From positions 62,001 to 126,000 of the forward strand of contig NZ_QFWT01000009.1 in the NCBI RefSeq assembly GCF_003144035.1: a stretch of 64,000 bases of DNA, read 5' to 3'. Positions 62,359-64,000 of the stretch are shown in pieces; position 1 is the stretch's first letter, and each line of letters starts with the position of its first letter. Origin of the DNA: Vibrio albus. GTDB lineage: Bacteria > Pseudomonadota > Gammaproteobacteria > Enterobacterales > Vibrionaceae. Made by a program: the position numbers and the translations under genes. The notes below the pieces were generated by a model. That model did no database searches and was not told where the DNA came from. It saw nothing but the letters and a program-made list of their open reading frames with translations.

Positions 62359-63114
62359 ATGAAAACATCCACTTCACTGCACAGCAGAGCCCTGCCTCTC
62401 TCTGAACCCAATATATTAAAACCCTTCCTCCAGGGGGCTCTTGCCATTAGTCCTCTCTGTTTAGCTGTTGTTCCATGGGGGCTGCTTGCCGGATCTTTTG
62501 CTATCGATGTAGGTCTGGACATGTTTCAGAGTCAGTCTTTGTCTCTCTTCGTCTTTGCCGGCTCAGCTCAGTTGGTCGTATCGGGACTCATCAATGCGGG
62601 AGCCGGACTGGTGACCATTCTGCTTACCACTTTTGTCATCACATCCCGGCATTTTTTATATGGGCTGACCATGCGTAATACCATCAGCCGACTCCCTCTG
62701 CGCTGGAGACTTTGCCTTGGATTTCTATTAACAGATGAACTATTTGCCGTTTGCGGCCACCAATCAGAAAAAATATTTAACCGCTGGTATGCACTCGGTG
62801 CAGGACTCTGGTTTTACCTTTGCTGGAACCTATCTACACTCGCTGGCATTCTCGCAGGTAAATTTATTCCTAATCTGGATTCATTAGGACTCGATTTCGC
62901 CATTTCAGCAACATTCATCGCCATTGTCATACCTATGATAAAAGAAGTCTCTGTTCTAATTTCTATTCTGGTATCACTGACTTTCTCTATCGGATGTCAG
63001 GCTCTTAATATTGATGGTGGACTGATGATTGCCAGCATTACGGCCATGGTGACAGGCTATGTCTACGATAACGTGTTCAGTAAACAGAAGATCAACGCAG
63101 GAGAAAGTATATGA
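62359..63114 (+). CDS. azlC: branched-chain amino-acid exporter large subunit, AzlC family
   Basis: A 251-residue inner-membrane protein (LIV-E family, like E. coli YgaZ): about five or six helices, with ALAISPLCLAVVPWGLLAGS and the SQSLSLFVFAGSAQLVVSGL segment as family hallmarks; FVITSRHFLYGLTM follows. It overlaps the azlD start by 4 bp (63111-63114), so the two subunits are coupled. Confidence 0.93.
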   Translation: MKTSTSLHSRALPLSEPNILKPFLQGALAISPLCLAVVPWGLLAGSFAIDVGLDMFQSQSLSLFVFAGSAQLVVSGLINAGAGLVTILLTTFVITSRHFLYGLTMRNTISRLPLRWRLCLGFLLTDELFAVCGHQSEKIFNRWYALGAGLWFYLCWNLSTLAGILAGKFIPNLDSLGLDFAISATFIAIVIPMIKEVSVLISILVSLTFSIGCQALNIDGGLMIASITAMVTGYVYDNVFSKQKINAGESI

Positions 63115-63428
63115 TCTGGTTCACTATACTACTTATGACCATCATGGTATTCAGTAGCCGATATGTATTTTTATCTCCCAGGCTTCCTATAAAACTCAAT
63201 GCTGATGCTCAAAAGCTATTGAGTTATTCCACTCCTGCTGTTTTAACGGCCATCTGGGCTCCTATCGTCTTTTTGAAAGAAGGAAGTCTGGACATCAGTG
63301 TTTTGAATCCATACCTGATTTCAGCCCTGCTTGCCGCATTGATAGCCTGGAAAACCAAGAATGTTCTGGTCACTACCATACTCAGTATGACGACTTTCTT
63401 TTTGTTCAAAACCTTCGCAGGGCTTTAG
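63111..63428 (+). CDS. azlD: branched-chain amino-acid exporter small subunit, AzlD family
   Basis: A 105-residue membrane protein of about four helices (MIWFTILLMTIMVFSSRYVF; LLSYSTPAVLTAIWAPIVFL), the partner of AzlC (YgaH type). Ends at TAG 63426-63428, where the transposase remnant begins. Confidence 0.92.
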   Translation: MIWFTILLMTIMVFSSRYVFLSPRLPIKLNADAQKLLSYSTPAVLTAIWAPIVFLKEGSLDISVLNPYLISALLAALIAWKTKNVLVTTILSMTTFFLFKTFAGL

Positions 63429-63584
63429 TATCGGCACTAAGTAAGGGTAACTGCAATGCTATCGCTGATCTCCATCGTCTGTTCAATGGCATGATTCTGA
63501 CTGATAAAGATAATGTGGCCTACAAGCCTTTTCATAATCAATTACGTAAGCCTGGATTTGCTATGTTTATGACGGAGCTAGGGG
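63429..63584 (+). pseudogene. IS4-like transposase N-terminal remnant
   Basis: Directly after azlD, in an open frame without start codon, the translation reads NAIADLHRLFNGMILTDKDN then VAYKPFHNQLRKPGFAMFM. The segment VAYKPFHNQLRKPxFxxFM is a motif I associate with IS4-family transposases of vibrios. The rest of the transposase is gone. The terminator at 63599 follows. Confidence 0.6.
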
Positions 63585-63598
63585 CTGTTGCTCCAAAG

Positions 63599-63626
63599 CC
63601 CGGAACGCCCCAGTTCCGGGTTTTTT
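63599..63626 (+). terminator. Rho-independent terminator of the azlCD unit
   Basis: Perfect 8-bp stem CCCGGAAC / GTTCCGGG with loop of 6, followed by six T residues. Confidence 0.9.
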
Positions 63627-63863
63627 ATTCCCATATATTCACACGCCTCTTCTATCCGCTCCAAAATGAGCCATGCAAGAAATGATAAACAAGACCTGGA
63701 AATTTGCATTAAATCACAAAACTGACATCAAAGTGTGATGTTGGTTCCATTTTTGTCGTTACCCATGCTATTTATTGCCCTTACGAAAGATGAGACTACT
63801 CTGTCGCTGAGTCTTTCTTAGCTTTATAAAAAATAATAAATTACATAATCAAGGAACAATGTC

Positions 63864-64000
63864 ATGGCTAGTGGCAAAAAAATCATGCCCATTGACAAGA
63901 ATAGAGTGGAAACTAAATTCTATCGTTGGTGGCTGGAGATCTGTAAACTCGTTGGTCCAGACCAGCGCCAGAGCTTACGTTGTGCAATCAGTATTATCGA
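63864..64000 (+). CDS. start of an unidentified protein (partial)
   Basis: The gene starts at ATG 63864, with AAGGA eight bases before, and runs off the right edge after 45 codons: MASGKKIMPIDKNRVETKFY and RWWLEICKLVGPDQRQSLRC. The tryptophan-rich basic start does not let me assign a family. Upstream, 63627-63863 is AT-rich with no clear regulator site. Confidence 0.6.
   Translation, partial: MASGKKIMPIDKNRVETKFYRWWLEICKLVGPDQRQSLRCAISII

Noticed and set aside
1..64000. CRISPR arrays, tRNA and rRNA genes, riboswitches
   Set aside because: No regularly spaced repeats, no cloverleaf with the TTCRA arm and no rRNA stretch was found; no known riboswitch core was recognised. A covariance-model scan would be needed to be certain.

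Overview
The window looks like a chromosome segment of a marine, facultatively anaerobic gammaproteobacterium, most likely Vibrio or a close relative. Evidence is the KtrAB potassium system, the CRP-site-rich mtlA leader resembling the vibrio mtlS/mtlA locus, NorVW/NorR, kbl-tdh, the HD-GYP and GGDEF proteins, and moderate GC. No rRNA, tRNA, CRISPR array or intact insertion sequence was seen.

Layout. 1-3.5 kb: alpha-glucoside metabolism (start of a sugar-binding protein, a GH13 sugar phosphorylase and a divergent GT4 glycosyltransferase) with two perfect LacI-type palindromes between them. 3.5-5 kb: solitary galK behind two GalR-type operators. 5-10.8 kb: mannitol locus in which mtlA is duplicated together with its leader. 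The upstream copy is a full IICBA protein followed by mtlD; the downstream copy lacks the IIA domain. 10.8-14.2 kb: a UspA protein, an orphan periplasmic binding protein and a CoA-disulfide/persulfide reductase with a rhodanese domain.

14.3-21.5 kb: a minus-strand gene set resembling the Desulfovibrio 'orange protein' (ORP) cluster. It has three NifX-fold proteins, a small MPGYDKTGPMG protein, a DUF89 protein, two MinD-type ATPases carrying two ferredoxin clusters each, a metallo-beta-lactamase-fold enzyme and a hotdog thioesterase, next to a sigma54 activator. A good -24/-12 promoter and two upstream inverted repeats precede it. This is the most interesting system here. 21.6-26.9 kb: a methyltransferase and the nitric-oxide detoxification locus norVW/norR with three NorR half-site pairs and a sigma54 promoter. 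26.9-32.3 kb: fumC, kdgK-eda-yhcH and a diguanylate cyclase.

32.7-43.2 kb: a GC-richer L-fucose catabolic island (fucR, fucI, fucK, a glycosidase, fucU, fucA) with an orphan solute-binding protein, a Pseudomonas-like REP element and an alpha-L-fucosidase disabled by an internal deletion. No fucose permease is present. 43.3-57.9 kb: core genes (tdh-kbl, ktrAB, two LysR regulators, a PHP phosphatase, an HD-GYP phosphodiesterase, a DMT exporter, a CobW GTPase, an AraC-type ligand-binding protein without DNA-binding domain). 58-64 kb: a LacI regulator, a mosaic yqhD/lacI pseudogene, a HAD phosphatase, an AraC regulator with azlCD, an IS4-like transposase remnant and the start of one more gene.
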